Shown piece by piece: positions 62,169-64,000 of a stretch of 64,000 bases of DNA; position 1 is the first letter of the stretch, and every line of letters starts with the position of its first letter. Below the pieces are notes generated by a model. It was not told where the DNA came from and ran no database searches. It saw nothing but the letters and a program-made list of their open reading frames with translations. The stretch is from Siphlonurus alternatus (Eukaryota > Arthropoda > Insecta > Ephemeroptera > Siphlonuridae): the NCBI GenBank assembly GCA_949825025.1, contig OX463782.1:38713951-38777950 (forward strand). The letters run 5' to 3'. Position numbers and translations under genes: made by a program.

Positions 62169-64000
62169 AGACACTACTAAGCCGTCTCATAGGTCATTAC
62201 AAGACAAACCTAGCAGTGCCTCCTCGACCCCAGCGCTCCGCACTCTCGTGCAGTAAACTCCAGGGCTGCCTTTTATTTTATCGGTGCACCTCACCAACCT
62301 CCCCATGGGCCCGAAGTAGACGGAGGGAGCCCAGCAACACTGCCTTCTGCATGGCATCCGCCAGCCGCTCAGCGGATCCACGGCAACCTGGTATTTGCCG
62401 CAGCCCTGAAACCAACGAGTCGGGAACTCCACCCATCACCCCAACCAAAAGAACGACCAACACAACCGAATGTCCAGCATAGCTCTGCCGCAAGTCCATG
62501 ACAAGATCGCGGTACTTATCGCGTTTTTCGGCATACTTTTCCGTGAGGTTCTGGTCCGAAGGAGCAGAAAACTCCACCACGGTCAACGCCTTCTTGTGCT
62601 TCTCAAGTACCACGATGTCCGGCTTGTTGGCATGGAGCTTGCGAGTGGTGGGAAACGAATAGTTCCAGAAGATCTTCACCTGGTCGTTTGCCACCACTGC
62701 CTCAATGTCCCCAGGAGCGTATGGTATGACAGGTGAATCGTCAATACCAAAATGGTGCCTCAGATAGAAATAAAGCACCCGCAGTGCAGAATTGTGCCTC
62801 TCGATGTAAAGAGTACGGGCATAGAAAGGACATGCAGAGAGAAGATGCATGGTGGTCTCGGGAGAACGGAAGCACGCCCGACATCTGGTGTCCAGCTGAC
62901 GACCAAAGATCAACTGCTGGTACACCAGGGATGTGAACACACCATCCTGCATCTTGATGATATTGCTCTCTGACACGGAAGTCAGCCCAGAGGAGCGAAG
63001 AAAGGCAAAAGTACGCTCCCTGCAAAGGCCCTGGCTCTCGATGTTCTTGTAGAACACGCTATGCATGCTCTTTGCCATGTGCCCTCGCAAAAGAAGACGC
63101 ACCTCCGCCTCCCTCACCCTCTGCTTGGCGAGAGCCCGAGGCAAACCTGCAAGGTTTACTCCTGGCCTCGACTCCGGCTCCACCAAATCCAACTGTACTC
63201 CCAATGCCCATGCCGCCCTTTTTGCTGCACTGAACAAAAACGCTCCACTGCCCCACAACTCATGCCCATACACAAGTTGAAGATGGGGATCTGTGCTTGT
63301 TACCACACGACACGCCATACTGATAACCATTCGGTTGTAGATGTTCTCAACTCCGAGCAACCCTCTACCTCCCTGATTACGTGGAAGGTAGACCCTCTCA
63401 ACAGAAGCCCGCTTATGGTGGCTCAAGTTTGAAGACATGACTTTCCTCGTGATGGTATCGAGGCCCTTCAGCTCTGCCACGTTCCATTTCATGGCACCAA
63501 AGGTGTAGAGCATGACAGGGATGGCTAGCATGTTGGTCGCTTGGATCTTATTGCGACCCGACAACCTGGAACTCCAGATCTTCTTCAGGCGTCGAACATA
63601 CTCCCCACGAAGCACCTTCTGGCACAATCCTGTATCCTGAACGTGACTTTCACTCACGCCCAGGTACTTGTACCGTGCTTCGGCATCGAGATGTCTAATG
63701 ATGCTCCCGTCTACCAGCTCCATGTCTTCTCGTTGGCCACACACCTTGCCAAGTCGAATGTGCAGGACCGCACACTTGTCCAAGCCCAACTCCATTCCCG
63801 TGTCTGCTGCAAAGCTACTAACAAGATCAAGCGACTCCCTGAGCTTGCGTTTGCTAGAACCATAGATTTTCAGGTCATCCATGAAGAATGCATGGGTGAC
63901 CTTATGGCTCCGACACGAAGGTGGGCCAGCCATGTACCCATCTTGTTCCCGAAGTAAAGCAGAAAGGGGCAACTGGGAGATGCAGTAAAGTTTGGGGCTA
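62169..64000 (-). mobile_element. R4/Dong-like LINE, 3' part
   Basis: Includes the partial ORF below, a 3' UTR of about 110 bases and an A-rich tail joined to (TAA)n. The element continues beyond the window on its 5' side. Base composition is strikingly GC-rich compared with the window. Confidence 0.85.
62278..64000 (-). CDS. R2/R4-superfamily LINE ORF: reverse transcriptase, CCHC finger and restriction-like endonuclease (5' end outside window)
   Basis: About 574 codons are visible; upstream of the TTG at 63972 the frame continues (KLYCISQLPLSALLREQ), so the gene is cut by the window. KVTHAFFMDDLKIYGSS holds the RT catalytic box (MDD in place of ADD). MELGLDKCAVLHI, YKYLGVSESH and IPVMLYTFGAMKWN follow. 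CRACFRSPETTMHLLSAC is the CCHC finger (about 62816-62886). KPDIVVLEKHKKALTVVEF carries the PD...E residues of the restriction-like endonuclease. This order is diagnostic of R2/R4-type elements, and MDD favours the R4/Dong side. No frameshift or stop in 1.7 kb, so it may be recent. Confidence 0.88.
   Translation of the reverse strand, partial: SPKLYCISQLPLSALLREQDGYMAGPPSCRSHKVTHAFFMDDLKIYGSSKRKLRESLDLVSSFAADTGMELGLDKCAVLHIRLGKVCGQREDMELVDGSIIRHLDAEARYKYLGVSESHVQDTGLCQKVLRGEYVRRLKKIWSSRLSGRNKIQATNMLAIPVMLYTFGAMKWNVAELKGLDTITRKVMSSNLSHHKRASVERVYLPRNQGGRGLLGVENIYNRMVISMACRVVTSTDPHLQLVYGHELWGSGAFLFSAAKRAAWALGVQLDLVEPESRPGVNLAGLPRALAKQRVREAEVRLLLRGHMAKSMHSVFYKNIESQGLCRERTFAFLRSSGLTSVSESNIIKMQDGVFTSLVYQQLIFGRQLDTRCRACFRSPETTMHLLSACPFYARTLYIERHNSALRVLYFYLRHHFGIDDSPVIPYAPGDIEAVVANDQVKIFWNYSFPTTRKLHANKPDIVVLEKHKKALTVVEFSAPSDQNLTEKYAEKRDKYRDLVMDLRQSYAGHSVVLVVLLVGVMGGVPDSLVSGLRQIPGCRGSAERLADAMQKAVLLGSLRLLRAHGEVGEVHR

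Overview
This is a stretch of a very AT-rich animal genome, probably an arthropod. That guess rests on the base composition, the types of transposon present (Polinton/Maverick, R4/Dong-like and CR1/Jockey-like LINEs, 5S/tRNA hybrid SINEs) and the lack of any dense host gene structure. I cannot name the species. Almost everything recognisable is mobile or repetitive DNA, much of it nested.

1-24.8 kb: no intact host gene. There is one candidate terminal exon (224-369) and several short GC-rich exon-like modules bounded by AG/GT. The rest is a mosaic of short inverted-repeat elements (families A to H in the entries), diverged 5S/tRNA SINEs, TA microsatellites and one CR1/Jockey-like LINE fragment (minus strand, 16.2-17.2 kb).

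24.8-44.2 kb: a 220-bp palindrome and a long inverted repeat (arms about 1 kb, each with a mirrored AAAT/ATTT microsatellite). The right arm is split by a 15,643-bp Polinton/Maverick (28318-43960). Its ends AGT...ACT, its 6-bp duplication AACATG on both sides and an uninterrupted copy of the target in the other arm fix the insertion exactly. The plus strand carries a small OB-fold-like protein, packaging ATPase, a conserved Polinton protein, a fibre-like repeat protein and the integrase. Protein-primed DNA polymerase B lies on the minus strand. A second plus-strand block holds a pVI-like minor capsid protein, adenain-like protease, penton, a 46-aa basic protein, the major capsid protein and an ORF that appears to join a Maelstrom-like domain to a BIR zinc domain. 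Neighbouring ORFs overlap by one to four bases, like a viral polycistron. Several genes are damaged: an amber codon in the integrase, a frameshift in the fibre gene, and a protease and a MAEL-BIR ORF without AUG. The copy therefore looks young but defective.

44.2-64 kb: a GC-rich satellite of about 145 bp, many TA microsatellites, three LINE fragments, a SINE, and an 8.3-kb satellite array of about 175-bp monomers. The array changes orientation at about 52.29 kb and contains a TTAA element and a 3.96-kb foldback element with a duplicated arm. The right end carries an R4/Dong-like LINE (minus strand, running off the window) in tandem with an apparent internally deleted relative, both set in TAA repeats.
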